Origin: Bostrychus sinensis
Taxonomy: Eukaryota > Chordata > Actinopteri > Gobiiformes > Eleotridae
Length of the DNA: 64,000 nucleotides
NCBI GenBank assembly: GCA_020698575.1
Contig: CM036250.1
Coordinates: forward strand, 26,053,500-26,117,499
Direction: 5' to 3'
The position numbers were made by a program, and so were the translations under genes. Below, piece by piece: positions 12,591-25,632 of this stretch (its first letter is position 1; each line of letters opens with the position of its first letter). The notes under the pieces were generated by a model. That model did no database searches, was not told where the DNA came from, and was given only the letters and a program-made list of their open reading frames with translations.

Positions 12591-13133
12591 CACATATATC
12601 AACAAACTCAGCAGCTACGATATGAAATTCTGACATGACTGTATGATAATCAAAAGGTTGATGAAGCTGTGTAGCGTAAAGTCAGTCATGAAGACTGGTT
12701 TCTTTCCCCCGTCTATACCCTATCACCTGTCTGTCACTGTCAGCCAATCACATCCTGCCGCCTGCCTCTCATCCAATCACCTCTCATTCCATTCTAACAT
12801 AAACACATACACCCTCTCCCCTCAGTCACCCTGCTGTTCAGCTACGTGCAACCCTTTTCCGCCCCAACAGAACCATCAGCCTTCTCAGCTTTTCTTTTTT
12901 CTCCTCTTCACCGCAGCAGCAGAACCATCATCCTCCTCAACCAGTCCTTCTCCTTCTCTTCTAGGCCCCAGGGGGAAATTAAATATTCTTTGTTATTTTA
13001 TACTTGGTCTAATTGTGAATTCCTTTTTTTCTTATTGTTAATTTTATTACTTATTATAATTAATCTAAATATATGTAAATCTATACTAAGAGCCTACTAA
13101 AATGTTTGGAATGACGGGTGGGTTTGAGAGGGA

Positions 13134-13229
13134 ATCTTGCTTGCTCACATGGTGTATATCTTGCTTGCTCACATGGTGTATATCTTGCTTGCTCACATGG
13201 TGTATATCTTGCTTGCTCACATGGTGTAT
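13134..13229. repeat. 24-bp minisatellite, four identical units
   Basis: The unit ATCTTGCTTGCTCACATGGTGTAT (positions 13134-13157) is repeated four times without a mismatch, then followed by a partial diverged fifth copy starting ATTTTGC. The unit length is a multiple of three, so on the minus strand it reads through as a repeated HHVSKQDI. There is no sign of a surrounding gene. Confidence 0.95.
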
Positions 13230-14940
13230 ATTTTGCAGATCAAATGTATGTAAAATGTTATCATTTTTGTGAGTAATCAAGTAAATGCAACATAAACTGT
13301 AGAATAAAGCACTGTATGAGTGTAATTCACATTCACATAAATAAAAAGTTACTGAGCAATGCATTTTCAGTGTCGATCTTTTGCTATGTTTAACAGTTTT
13401 GTGTCATTTTACTGAACAAATTAGAAATGTCCACATGTCATTTTAACAATATCTGCTCTCTCTGATCTCTATCTTTCAGAAGGATGTAGCAGTCTGTTCA
13501 CAAAATGGAGTCTGCCTGGCATCGCGGGGGGCAGTCCCATGGCGCTTGTAGCCTATTAGTTAGTTCCCTCATCATCACTGACTGTCTGACAAGCCCAACA
13601 AGCAAGAGAGAGAGAGAGAGAGGGCTAGTGCGTGGACAGCGGCGGCACAATGTCACATCTTCCCCCGGGAGCAAACAACAACAACATACACATTTATGTG
13701 GGTGGGTATGGGGGGTGGCGGGGTTGAATGGGCAGCGTGTGTGTTTGAGGAGAGGCAGAGCTGACCCAGATCTGCTTATTAGCATCAGAAGGAGGAGGAG
13801 GAGGAGGAGGAGGAAGTCACTAGCTTTGTGCCGGAGCAGTGAACTGTGATGGCTATGACACACCATCAAGACTCATACAGTGACCCCCCACAATCCCACC
13901 TCCAGCATCATCTATAAACACCCACGTACAAGAAGAAGACAAGATGACATTTTTTTTATTTATTCAATAATCTCCAAAATCACCACATGATCTACAGATG
14001 ATATTATGTCACATTGAATAACACAGATGTTAAATTTAGCCTACTTCCTACCTACTACAACGAATAGAGTATCCAATCTAATTACCCTCTAACCAAAAAT
14101 AATTATAACAAGTTTATAATAATACTGTTTTTTTACTACCACAGGTTGCATGGGTTAATGGGTCTGTGTGATTTCTAAGCTTGCACTGTAAAACCCATCA
14201 CATTGAACCCGAATAAACTGGGAAAACCAATTGCCCTATAGCCTCAAACTATTTATACTATTGATATATACTATTTAATTTCATATAGTCATATAGTTTG
14301 TTTTGTTTATTTTTGAATTATGATTTATGAATTCAAACTTAATCAAAGTTTTAGTTATTCTGTAAAAAGCATAATATTTTGACATTAGAGACATTGTTAA
14401 TATTCTTGCTTTTATTGTATTTTTTTTTTTTGTTTAATAAAAAAAAAAACTAAAGAAATGTATGAGTTCAACTAAGACATTAAGTTATGAATATAACTTA
14501 AAAAGAACAACAAAAACAGTTATGACATGTTTAGTTGTGAATTAATTTAAGACACAGAGACATAAAACATTCAAAATCAACGAGAGAATCACTGAGGCAG
14601 AAGAAAAAGATACATACTTTACATACTTTTTTTTTTTTTTTTTGACATTTTAAGGATTATGGCAAGAAATGGCTGGCCCTGGCACTAACTGGCCTTTGTT
14701 CAGGGTGAAAAGAATTTATAAACCCAAACATTACAAGTTTTTGGTAACTCTTAATAACTCACCACTATTTGGGAGTAATAAAGCATACATAACTAACATT
14801 ATTTTAATAATAAATAGTCTGTACATACTGTGTTACCACTACAATGTTATGAACATATGAACTAACATATCTTTCAGGTATACATTTTCTTAAAGCATAA
14901 TTGAAAGCAAAAGTCTGTTTTCTAAAGGATTAATGAAAAT

Positions 14941-15260
14941 ATGGCCGGTCAACACACAATCTCTCTGGGTGGAGTCTGCATGTCCTCTCTGTGTTACTGA
15001 GGGTTCTCTTCAGGTACTCTGGCTTCCTCCCACCCAGACATGCATGTGTTAGGTAAACTGGTGACTCTAAATTGCCCCTTGTGAATGAGTATGAGAGTGA
15101 ATGGTTGTCTGTCTGTGTTCGTCTCTGTGTCAGCCCTGCAACAAGCTGGCCACTCTCCAGAGTGTACCTCGCCTAAGGTGCAAAGTTACTAGAATAGGCT
15201 CCAGTCACCCGTGACCCCTAACGGGAATAAGGTAGGAAGGTGAATGAATGAATAATGAAA
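14941..15260 (+). repeat. Non-LTR retrotransposon 3'-end-related repeat (SINE or L2-type tail)
   Basis: The stretch contains the widespread teleost sequence blocks GGTTCTCTTCAGGTACTCTG, TCCTCCCACCCAGACATGCA, GGTGACTCTAAATTGCCCC, a GTGAATGGTTGTCTGTCTGT block and AATAGGCTCCAGTCACCCGT, in that order, ending in GAATGAATGAAT followed by an A/T tract. From memory this is the 3' end shared by L2-clade LINEs and their SINEs; the exact family name is uncertain. A short related fragment lies near 56890-56940. Confidence 0.7.
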
Positions 15261-15267
15261 ATATATT

Positions 15268-15302
<35 letters not shown>

Positions 15303-16129
15303 TTGACCCTTCTGTTGTAATTGTGTTATTATTGTAATCAAACGTTTGGGTTGCCTGTTGGAACCACTTTTAAATTGTGCTTTAAACAGAAGCCAAAAGA
15401 CAATTATCAAAGAATACAGCAAAAAGCAAATAGGCTAATAAATAATTATTATGTTATTATATGTGTAAAATCATCTGAACTACAGATGATTTTAATCTTT
15501 AGTTCAGAAGCAGCGGGTGGTGGTCACAGCACCATCTAGTGGTCCTTGATACAATTTACAAAAAAGTAGAAAAGTGGGTCTATTAGTAGGCTATCTAACA
15601 GCCTAAGCCATGTCAATCTTATCCTTGCTCTTGTCCTGCTTTTATGGTTAATCTGACTGTTACATTTTGAAGCTTTATAATATTATTCAACATTGTAAGC
15701 CTAGATACCCAATACATAACCTATGAGACTACTAATTGTGAGTTCAATGAATCAAAGTCACATGAAGGCCTACTTGAATATTATGGACGCAAAAAACAAA
15801 ACAAAACAAAAAAAAAACAAACAAAAAAACATATGTGCTATTAAAACATTGAAATGTATTTACTGCAATTACAAACAATTACAGATTTAAAAAATCACTG
15901 AAAGTATTGTCAGAGGGGAAAGTGGCTTTCAGATCTCTAGAGATTCTTGATGCCTTTAAGCATCCCCGCCTGAGAAGCGTGTGTCCGAGAATGCATTTAT
16001 GAGGGCACAGTGCTCATGCAACATTTTCAAGTCAAAATGTTGTGCAGGTCATGAATCTGTAGATGAGCTTGTTAACCTGGTGAGCGGTGAGGAGACCAGC
16101 AGTGTCAACTCTGTCTTGTCTTAGAGCCC

Positions 16130-17640
16130 GGTGGAAGACAACCACCTGGTGGTGGCTGAGGACAGCAACTACAAGATGCCAAAAGATTAGCTCAAATTTA
16201 TGGTCCTTCATGCAAAGGCCATGATCAGTCCCATTACGCATAAACTGAGCTGTGTTCCATGTGGGAGCTGCATCTCACCTGATGAGGCCCCCGAGAACCT
16301 GGAGTTTGAACTCACTGATGCCATTTCGCAGTCTGTGGAGGACAAGCAGGACACAGTTCCAAAGAGCAGGCACCACGCAATCAAAGACCAGCTCTGAAAG
16401 CGCTATTGTCTGTGCGCGTCACTGCTCTGTGGAGACCCTGCCACTGTCCTCCCCTAAAGGCTACACCAAAACATTGGTCCAAGTACTGTCCACTGACCAG
16501 GGCTTCACCAAACCTGCTTCTCCTACCAAACTGTGTGAGGCCACTGAGGCGGTCAGAGACATCCTGGAGAAGGAGGCCAGGGAGCTAAGCGGAGAGCACC
16601 AGGCAGAGGTTAAGGAGCCTGAACTATGACAGTGAAGACACTGCGTCCAAAATTATGACCATGATTTTGGAGGAATTGAACTTTACTCAGCTGTATGGCA
16701 CACAGGACTCTGGTGAGACCATACACAGAAGAAGTTCTTTTTTGTTCTGTGTTTTGCTGAGGCCGCCTTCATCAAACAGGTGAGAAAATTGTGCTGTCAT
16801 TTGACAAACAGCGCTACCCCTCTAGAAAGTGTCCTGAAGGAGGCCTCTCCTCTTCTGATGGAGCTGGTCCAGCAGCCTGCAGGCACTGAGGAGGCTGAGT
16901 GCCTCTACGAGCTGCTATCCCAGGACATCACCGAAGGGCGGTTTGAGGAGCTTACGGGGATAATCTCTCAGAACAGAACAGAACAGAGGTGGACTCTTTT
17001 ATGGAGCGCATTCATAACTGGCTTCATATTCAACAGCAGCAACACTGGAGTGATCCAATAAAAAGGGCTCTGAAAAGGATAGGAAAGTGGCCATTGTGAT
17101 GGCCTCATAGCCTCAAAGTATCCCCTGACTGCCAACAACACCCCCAGATAAGGTCTCTCTGCCCTGTGAGTCTGTGCTTTGGAGTGACTTGGTTTCTCCT
17201 AAAACTAGACACTTGTAGAGGACAGAGTCTGGTCTGCTCGAGAGAAGAAATGCCTCAATGGAACCTCAGACTTAAAACAGATGTTCGCCACATCCAGGAA
17301 GTGGCTAAAGCCATGTACAGCGACCTGTGCAAAGAGCTGGGTGTGCACCAAGGCCAAGGTAGAGAAAGACTACGCCACTCAAATCATGTACAGCATGCAC
17401 AAGCATATTGTGTCTCCAGAAGAAGTAAATGTCTGTTGGATCATTCTTGCGGTCAGTGTTTGGCTCCCTCTGCAGGGGGTGCTAATACTGCACTGCCCTG
17501 ACTCAATCTAGTCTGCCATCAGTGAGGAAACAGCACGTCCCAGGTCCAAAGGCCTTTAAAGACCTCTTAGAGATCATGGAGGGCTTCAAGTCCATCTGAG
17601 GACCACAGTTCTGATGGGACTAAGGTCACTGTACACTGCT
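16130..17640 (+). pseudogene. Decayed protein-coding relic, unidentified
   Basis: Protein-like fragments follow one another on the plus strand but jump frames and are cut by stops. They are APENLEFELTDAISQSVEDK (about 16290), a run with KLCEATEAVRDILEKEAREL (about 16530), SLNYDSEDTASKIMTMILEE (about 16620), ECLYELLSQDITEGRFEELT (about 16900), TDVRHIQEVAKAMYSDLCKE (about 17280) and VEKDYATQIMYSMHKH (about 17360). The acidic, helical composition and moderate GC content differ from the AT-rich flanks. No introns are evident, so it may be a processed pseudogene or a relic of a multicopy fish gene. I do not recognise the family. Confidence 0.4.
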
Positions 17641-18249
17641 TAGAGTACTGAACCAGCCAGACTTTAGCCTGCTGTGAGCTCCTCTGCACTGGGTAAATCA
17701 GACTTGATTTATTTGTTAAATAAAATCAGACTAAATAAGGACAGTCATGAGAGTACAGGACAGTGATGAGACTGTAGGACCATCTTCTGCAGATCTGTAC
17801 ACTTTTGACAGGTGAGAGAAGACTCAGCGCTGAGGAGTAAAAACAGGGCACTGTCAGTAAAGATGAACCCAGAAGCTGATGAACTGTAGCCTGATTTTGA
17901 CTGGAGCTCTCCTTGATCCAACTGAGTCTGAGAGGAGTTCAGCCCAGTGCCACACCTCACTGTAACTGTAGGCTACACCAATTTAACAATAAATTCAGTA
18001 AAAATACAAAACCACACTAATTTTCTCCTCGCCCTACAGTTAGTTTATGCTTTTATCATGTTTTGATGAGTTGTTGTAACATTGAACTACATTGTAACAT
18101 CATAGACCATGGATATAATGCTGAAAAGTCTTTTGTGTAAACTAATTTTAACGGTAATTAACGGTATTGTAATTTGAAGTCATAAAATAAATGTTTACCA
18201 ATAGGCCTAGTATTTAGGCTCTATTAATATAAAAATGTAATAAAATAAT

Positions 18250-18251
<2 letters not shown>

Positions 18252-18302
<51 letters not shown>

Positions 18303-18336
18303 CATAATAATCATAATAATAATAATAATAATAATG
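18252..18336. repeat. (AAT)n microsatellite
   Basis: A long TAA/AAT triplet run with a few CAT interruptions, about 170 bp upstream of the actr5 start codon. Confidence 0.95.
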
Positions 18337-18502
18337 AGTACATTTTCATGTAAATTTATGTAGTTGTATTTTTTTTATTATGCTTTTAAAGTTAGTTTGC
18401 ATTATTATAGGCATAAGCTAAGTTAACGTTGATACGCGTACACGGAACTAAAGTATTCATGTTTAAGTTTCCTGTTGGCTGTATTTTGTAATGACACGGT
18501 TT

Positions 18503-18518
18503 CAAAATGGCGGCCATT
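18503..18518 (+). promoter_or_regulatory. YY1-like motif overlapping the actr5 start codon
   Basis: The sequence CAAAATGGCGGCCATT contains the YY1 core AANATGGCGGC, placed so that its ATG is the translation start. YY1 sites just downstream of the transcription start are known at many housekeeping promoters. The match is seen directly; function is inferred. Confidence 0.55.
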
Positions 18519-21500
18519 GATCGGGAGAAACCGGTCTGCCAGATATTCACATTTAACGACCCCAAAACCTCCCCAGACCCGTTCTATGACCTACCGGCTC
18601 ACTCTCTGAGCCCGTCACCGGTTCCCATCGTCATAGATAACGGTTCGTTTCAGACCCGAGCCGGCTGGGCAGTCTCCGCCGCGGGGCTCGACTCTCCGCG
18701 GCTCTCGTTCAGGTCTGTGGCGGCGCGGAGCAGAGGAGCAGCCCGCAGTGAGACCCAGATCGGTAACGACATCCCGAACCTGGAGCCGCTGCGGTGGCTG
18801 CTCAAGAGCCAGTTTGACCGTAACGTCGTGGTGAACTTTGAGATCCAGGAGCTGATATTCGACTATGTTTTCAGCCACCTTGGCATCACTTCAGAGGTCA
18901 GTCACTGCGAGGGGATAATGCAGTTAGGAAGCAAAATAAATTCTATTGAAAGTTGTAATTCTATTGAAAGGTTCTATTGAAAGTTTGTAAAAGACTGGTA
19001 TGCCTATGACCATCTGCATCTGACTGTAGAGGAATAATTCAATACAATATTTAAACGTGCACTGTGTCAAACTTAGTACGATGGAACATCCCAGTATTTA
19101 CTACCTCCCTCCTAGTTACTCTCTTTTGCATTTGTCTAGCTTGGAAAACTACTACTCATTAATACACAGTGTGCCGAAAGAAGCACATAATTTAATGTTT
19201 TGCGCACACCATCTGGCAATAAGCTGCTCCTATCGCCATGTTCAGGCCAAAAATTACATAGCTTTTAACTATGTTATTAAGCTCATTATATAAAAAACAA
19301 ATGCTACGCAATTCACTTTTAGCCATCTCTTACAACTTCTTGAAATCAGTGTGCCATATTAGTGTCAAAATACAGCAAAGGCAAAGATATTTAAAATGTT
19401 GGGTGTTGATGCTTACTTTAATTTTTACTTTCTTTCAAAATGGACTAGCAGCCCACAGTCAGCAGATCCTTTGGGCAGATTTTTTTTCATTTCCTTACCA
19501 CTTTGCACGATCATAATTTTAACCAACCACATTTCTAATATAATGTTTACATCAAGATTCAGCATACAGTAAATATTTAACAATTTCAATAATCAAAAGC
19601 ATTATAAGAAATGGTGAAATGTGGTTTACTGGTCATTTGTCCTTTTCTCCCAGGGCAGTGTGGACCACCCCATCGTCCTCACAGAGGCACCCTGTAACCC
19701 ACTTCACTGTCGTCAGATGATGTCTGAGCTGCTGTTTGAGTGTTATCGTGTCCCTTATGTCTCCTATGGTATCGACAGTCTGTACAGCTTCAACCACAAC
19801 AATTTCCAAAGGAATACTGGCATCGTGCTGTCGTCAGGATATAACTGCTCACACATCCTGCCTGTCATCAACGGAAGGTTAGAATTAGCTAATTCAGTGG
19901 TTCTCAAACTTTATAGTACCACCTTGGAAAATATTTGACTTTTCAAGTACCATCTTTGTTACTTTAATTCTAACCTAGATCTAAACCAAAGACAAAAAAT
20001 AGGCATTAGACAAATGCTCAGCAAGGTAAGGGTAAAACACTAAAACTAAACCAGGACTAAATTAGGTCTAACCCAGGACAAAACCAGAACTGAACCAGGA
20101 GTAAACCAGACTGAACCAGGACAAATTGAGGACTAAAGCAGGGATGAATCTGGTTTTTAATTAAACTAAATCAGGACTTGAACTGTAAAACACTTCTGAG
20201 TACCACCAGAAGAAGTTTGTGTACCACCGGTGGTACCCTTAACAAAGATAGAGAACTGCTGAGCTAGAGCTTAGGAGGGTCAGGTGGACATTAAATGGGA
20301 TGTTAAACTTTAGGGAGCCTGATAATAAAACCTAGACTAAGCCTTTTTTTCCCTCAAATGCAAAAAAATAAAATAAAATAAAATAAAAAAATGCATACTT
20401 TCACTTCAAGCTAGATTTGGATAATCTTTAATTAACAAGGGAAATTACTTAGTCACACTAGCTCAGTTGCTCATAAAATTTATTGAACAATTAAAATGAA
20501 AGTAAAATGTATAATTTTTATGATAAATTCAATCAATTTAATACAGTAATCTGCTTTCTAGAGCAAAAATAACAACAATAATAGAATGTTGTCTCACTCT
20601 CCCAGGTTAGATGCTGTGAACTGTAAGCGGGTGAATGTTGCTGGGAGCCAGGCAACCTCTTACCTCCAGCGTCTGTTACAGCTGAAATACCCAGGTCACG
20701 TCACAGCCATAACACTGAGCCGGATGGAGGAGCTGCTCCATGAACATAGTTACACTGCTGTTGATTATATTGAAGGTTGGTAGTGTTAGCTTAAACATAA
20801 GAATAGGTCTTTTTTTTTTTGACTTTTCCTGGCATTGGTCATCACAGTTCGTATACTTCCATTTAACCCAATCCTCTGCATCGTCTCGTTTCACACCTGC
20901 TAGCATTTCCTTTTTTACACTACATCCATAAATCTCCTCTTTGGTCTTCCTCTAGGCCTTACCTAGCAACTTTAGCATCCTTCCTACTACCAATATTTTC
21001 ACAATCCCTCCTCTGTATCTCCTCTCTGACTTTATTTCCACAACATCTAACATGTTTATTTTTCCTCAGAGCTGGAGAAATGGCGCAGTCCTGAGTTTTA
21101 TGAGCGAGAGGTTCACCGAATACAGCTCCCATTCTCTGGGAAAGTGACTTGTGGTGGAGTGAGTGTGGAGGAGAGACAGGAGAGAAAAGCCCAGCAGATG
21201 AGACGACTTCAGGAAATCAATGCTCGACGGAGAGAAGAGAAACTGCAGCAAGACCAAGAACGACTGGACAGACTTTTAGCTATACAGGTAAGATGGTTAA
21301 TTTTATATTTATTTCAGTTCAGATTTTGTAATGCAATTTTATACAATTTAGTTGTAGTTTTCCTGTCCACACCTTGGAGTAATACACATCCTTTGAATAT
21401 AAATAAGACTGGAGAAGAGGCATTTCTATTTGCAAAAGGGGTTTCTCAAAAATGGCCTTCGGGGCAGCATATAATTTTTTTGATGCAAAGAATTTTTCTG

Positions 21501-24500
21501 GTCCCTGTTAATATGAGTTACATTTCCACAGGATGGAACAAAAGAATTCCAGATAAATGCAGCTGAAAAGAACCTTAGCAAATCAGAAAACGGGGCATTA
21601 CAAACGTGTTGAGTAAACGACACAAATAAAAATATATACTACTAGTTGAAGAAGCAAAAGATTATAGGCCTTTTTTTTAGGGAAGACAGCAAATATTCAA
21701 AAACACTTGGAAGCTCAGTATAGATATATGATAGGCTTCTACCTAATATAATACAAATGTATTAGTTAGAATGTTAGTTATAAGCAATGGAAAGGAGTAA
21801 TTACGCATTAGCTGATTGAAAAGGGTGAGAGTCAGAAAGTAGTACTTCTTCCCACCGCTTTTTGAACATAAACTGGCTTATGTAGGTAAGCTGGTATCAA
21901 ATCCATATTTATACTGGTATTCTCCTGCTTCACTTGTTGAAAAAAAGCATGTTTGTGTTTTGTGTACAGGAGCTGCTGGAGGATGGCTTGTTGGACCAGT
22001 TTCACAAAAGTCTGGTGGAGCTCAACATGGACTCAGCCGAAGAGCTTCAGTCCTACATCCACAAACTGCAGCTGGCCGTGGACCAGGGTCGACAAAGGCT
22101 ACAGGCTGAGGCAGTGGAGGGGAAAACTGAGGTGGGCAAAAAGAGGTTTTCTGGTTATCTATACATACATCTTGATATTGAGGTTATACATTTTCTCGGT
22201 AAACAGGTTTAGCTTATTTAAAAATAACTGATGTATCAAATATCAAAGCTCAATGCGCTATTAGATCATGAAACAGTTCATCAAACAAAGAGATGTATGT
22301 GTGTGTGGTGGAGGGGGTGGTGGTGGGGTTATGGAGTTATTTTGATTATAGTTTGTAAATTATAATTATAGAACTTGTGATATTGCAGTGATCATACATT
22401 AAAATAAGACTTTAATGAAAATGAGAACAAAGAAACCTCCCTGAAAAAACTGAATATTAATCTGTAGCGTTTCCTTTAGCTTAACACTAACAAAAACAAG
22501 ACAGCAAAGCGGACTGCGGAGCAAACAGGGGTAAATAAATGTGTGTTAGTGCGTCAGTGCGGCTATCTCTCTCCCTGTAGTGCGGTATTGCGTCACTGAT
22601 GCTGCCGCTGACAACGTCAGAGCAGAGACAAAGAGGACAGTTCCAGCGCAACTTGCAATGCTTTGAACTGCACAACAACATCAATTTAATTTATGTTAAA
22701 TAATACAGATCACGAAACACACCTATTACTCCACCTTAGCTTATTCTCAGTCTTCTTACAGCTGTAAAAAAGTATGTACACTGCACAAAAACGGGGCCAG
22801 GCAAATTTAAAGTGGAGCTTTTTACTGTGGCAGCCAAGATTCAAACGTGGCGGAAACCATGCGCATATGTATATATCTTTACTATTATGCATCTCTATTA
22901 GAAAATATTTTTTAAGGTAAAGGTGTTATGTTTAGTGTCATGGCTACATATATTTCAGCTATGATTCACTTCGGGTTAGAAAAGAAATAGTACCATTTGT
23001 TTCACAAGATAATATAGTATATAGGCGTATCTCAAATTATCACAGAAAGTTAATAATGCATTACTAAAGGTTACACAAGGTAAATTTTGTACGTCAGGTA
23101 GGATATGCAAATTGTTCAGTTTTTGACACTAACGACGATAGCTCACAGAAGTAATACCAGCAAAAAGCTAAACTTGATCCCAAGTCGAAGTTATATTCAA
23201 ATTGTGCCTGTTAATTAACCGGACCTGTCATCTTGATGCTATGGGGCTCTAGAGGACCAACTGACATTGCGCCCGGGGGCATCCTGTCGCTCTCATTCCC
23301 AGGGTTTGGAGCTGGAGCAGCCCATAGAAGAAGGAGACGGTGTGGGACTCATGGATCCTGACTTCCCTGAGGAAACGCTGCCAGAAAAACCCACTAATGT
23401 GGTCCAGGTATTAGCATAAAGACACCCCCATTAGCACAAGGAGAGATTTTGTGTGTTAGAGAAACTTTTAAACTTTGCTGATATACTAAAAAATGTCTAT
23501 AGAAAAATGTATCTCCATCCTGGAACATATGAGAAACTGGGCTCATACTTCAGTATTTGTCCTGTCTTGATAACATAAATTAGGAGAAAAAATAAAATGC
23601 AGTGCAATCTTTCTATTATATATTTTTTTTAATCTGAGGCTCACTTAAGACACCTACAATTATCTATAATATGCTTATGAAAACTTCCTGTTGGGTTACT
23701 TACCATTATAGATATGAAAATATTTGATTAATGATTATATACATTTACTGGCCATTAATACTGTATTTGGTATAGTTGTATCTTGTATCTAAAGTGGCAC
23801 CCAGTTCTGACATGGGCTTCTGCAACCTTTTTCCTTCAAGGTGGTGAGGTGTTGTGTGTTCAGAACTTTCTCTAGCTTGTATTATTAGTACTGTCTGTCC
23901 ATTCTGCTCTGACCTTCTGGCATCAACATGTCATTTTCACTCACAGAACTGCAGCTCATTGGATATTTTCTTTTTTTTCAGACCATTCTTTGTAAACCAA
24001 AGAGGTCATTGTCATCCCAACAGATAAAATAATAAAACCCAAGGCTATAAACTACTCAACCACATACACACAAAACTATGACTTTCCAATAGTAAGAAGT
24101 TGTTTGAACAAATTGTGTATATGCAAAGCAAAATAGAAAAGAATATGCATATGTATACATTAAAAACTTATTACATTTCATGAGGTTTGTTGTGTTTAGT
24201 GAGTCATTCTATACAGATGTTATAAAAACTCCAGGAAAATTAATCATTCATAGTAAGCCTGCCATGTGGTTAATGCTGTATTTTGTCTCATTGGTTTGCA
24301 GCCTGTGTTTAACCTGGCTGAGTACCACCAGTTATTTGTGGGGACAGAGCGTCTGAGGTGTCCTGAGATCTTGTTCCAGCCCTCACTCACTGGAGAGGAC
24401 CAAATGGGACTCATGGAGACTCTGCACTATGTCCTGGACAGGTAATGTGTACTTGATTAATATAACTTATTTTGTAAGATTAACCAGCTTTACATAACCC

Positions 24501-25397
24501 CTGAAACCATTCTGTTTCTCTTTCTGGCATTTTTTTTTTAGGTACAGTCCCGAGCAGCAGGAGGCGCTGGTGAGTAACGTGTTTTTGACTGGAGGAAACA
24601 TGATGTATCCAGGGATGAAGGAGAGAGTGGAAAGAGAGCTGCTGGCTATGAGACCTTTTCAGTCACATTTTAAGGTACAGATCTTTTATATGTGTTGGCT
24701 CACGTCTAAGTTATAGTTATAGTGACCCACTTTTATGAAAATTGTCAGAAACTGATTTGAATATGTGAAAAATAGGGACTTCTCTAAACAGAGGTTTTGG
24801 GGTAACCTAATAGTATGTAAGTGGAGGGTTGAATATAGTTTTGATATTTAAAGTCTAAATATTGCTTCATTTGCATAAATGTTGAAACAGGTTTTAAAAT
24901 ACATGTGTAATAAAGGTTGTAGTAAAATGATTTAGAAAAATAACTTTCTGTAGCAAAGTCAGGGATAAGTCAGGGATAAAATGGGTTCCCACAAGCAGAC
25001 CAACTTTGCGAACATTCTCCATATAGACCAGTTATCCTTTATATTTGTTTCTTGTCCTCTCTAGGTGACCATGGCATCTCGCCCTGCTTTGGATGCCTGG
25101 TATGGGGCGAGGGACTGGGCTCTGGAGCATGCCCCCGTCCCGTCTGCAGAGGGTTGGATCAGCAGACAGGACTACGAGGAGAAGGGGGGCGAGTATCTGA
25201 GCGAACACTGCGCCTCCAATGTCTTTGTCCCCATGAAGATTGTCAAACCAGCTCCTGTTCGCAGCTCCGAGCCCAGTGTCCCGGCAGCACAAACTGTACA
25301 GAACCCTGCTGCTTGTTCCGGAAGTCTTACCACATCTGTCGCCACGGTGACGGCTTCCGAAACACTCGCCTCTGACGTTGCGATGGTTACCTCCTGA
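18507..25397 (+). CDS. actr5: Actin-related protein 5, INO80 complex subunit
   Basis: Nine exons splice in frame: 18507-18896, 19654-19877, 20606-20775, 21070-21287, 21970-22131, 23303-23407, 24302-24441, 24542-24674 and 25065-25397, all with AG/GT borders. The product is 624 residues (human ARP5 is about 607). ARP5 is a nuclear subunit of the INO80 remodeller; with IES6 it couples ATP hydrolysis to nucleosome sliding. The actin fold opens with VPIVIDNGSFQTRAGW and includes QIGNDIPNLEPLRWLLKSQF, DHPIVLTEAPCNPL, GIDSLYSF, IVLSSGYNCSHILPVI and the late VFLTGGNMMYPGMKER. The ARP5-specific insertion, rich in charged coiled coil (EINARRREEKLQQDQERLDR, ELLEDGLLDQFHK), lies in exons 4-6. The C-terminus has LDAWYGARDWALEH and YEEKGGEYLSEHCASN, then a Ser/Thr/Ala-rich tail. 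The start is chosen because ATG sits in ATGGCGGCC as in other vertebrates. All nine exons are intact. An AATAAA poly(A) signal lies at 25627-25632. Confidence 0.98.
19895..20261. repeat. MITE-like element in actr5 intron 2
   Basis: The ends CAGTGGTTCTCAAACTTTAT and GATAGAGAACTGCTG are near-inverted repeats. The inner blocks AAGTACCATC and GTACCACCGGTGGTACC add to the symmetry, and the interior has repeated 'aaccaggactaaa' phrases. A truncated copy, opening CAGTGGTTCTGAAACTTTTT, lies at 62872-62990. The structure is typical of a non-autonomous hAT-type element. Confidence 0.65.
20866..21060 (-). repeat. Non-LTR retrotransposon tail, antisense, in actr5 intron 3
   Basis: On the minus strand a decayed reading frame gives PRGRPKRRFMDVV and then, after a stop and a shift, a run like the end of the same protein. 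This is the conserved C-terminal motif of a common fish LINE polyprotein. The matching, better preserved copy is at 38590-38935. The relic ends about ten bases before the exon 4 acceptor. Confidence 0.6.
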
Positions 25398-25626
25398 ACT
25401 CAGCCCTGTCCATGTAAAAGTAATGGAGCAGAGATCGTTCATATTGAATGAATATTTTTATTTGTCAAAAAGTAATGTGAGGATATTTGCATTATTTGTA
25501 AATATGATTTTGACATAAACATTAAGGAACAAAACAAAACACTTGGTTTTATTCGTGATTGTATTTAAACGTTATTGTGTGGAGCCTATCCTAAATGCGT
25601 TGGGTATGAGGTTGGGGTTCACCTTG

Positions 25627-25632
25627 AATAAA
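25627..25632 (+). terminator. actr5 polyadenylation signal AATAAA
   Basis: A canonical AATAAA lies 230 bp after the actr5 stop codon and is the first on this strand downstream of it. Confidence 0.6.

Noticed and set aside
12643..13041. Plus-strand open frame of 132 codons
   Set aside because: It is rich in Ser, Pro and Cys from TC-rich sequence, has no domain and shows no splice context.
13498..13869. Overlapping open frames on both strands near the GGA-repeat
   Set aside because: They are driven by AGG/CCT and GAGA repeats. The composition explains them.
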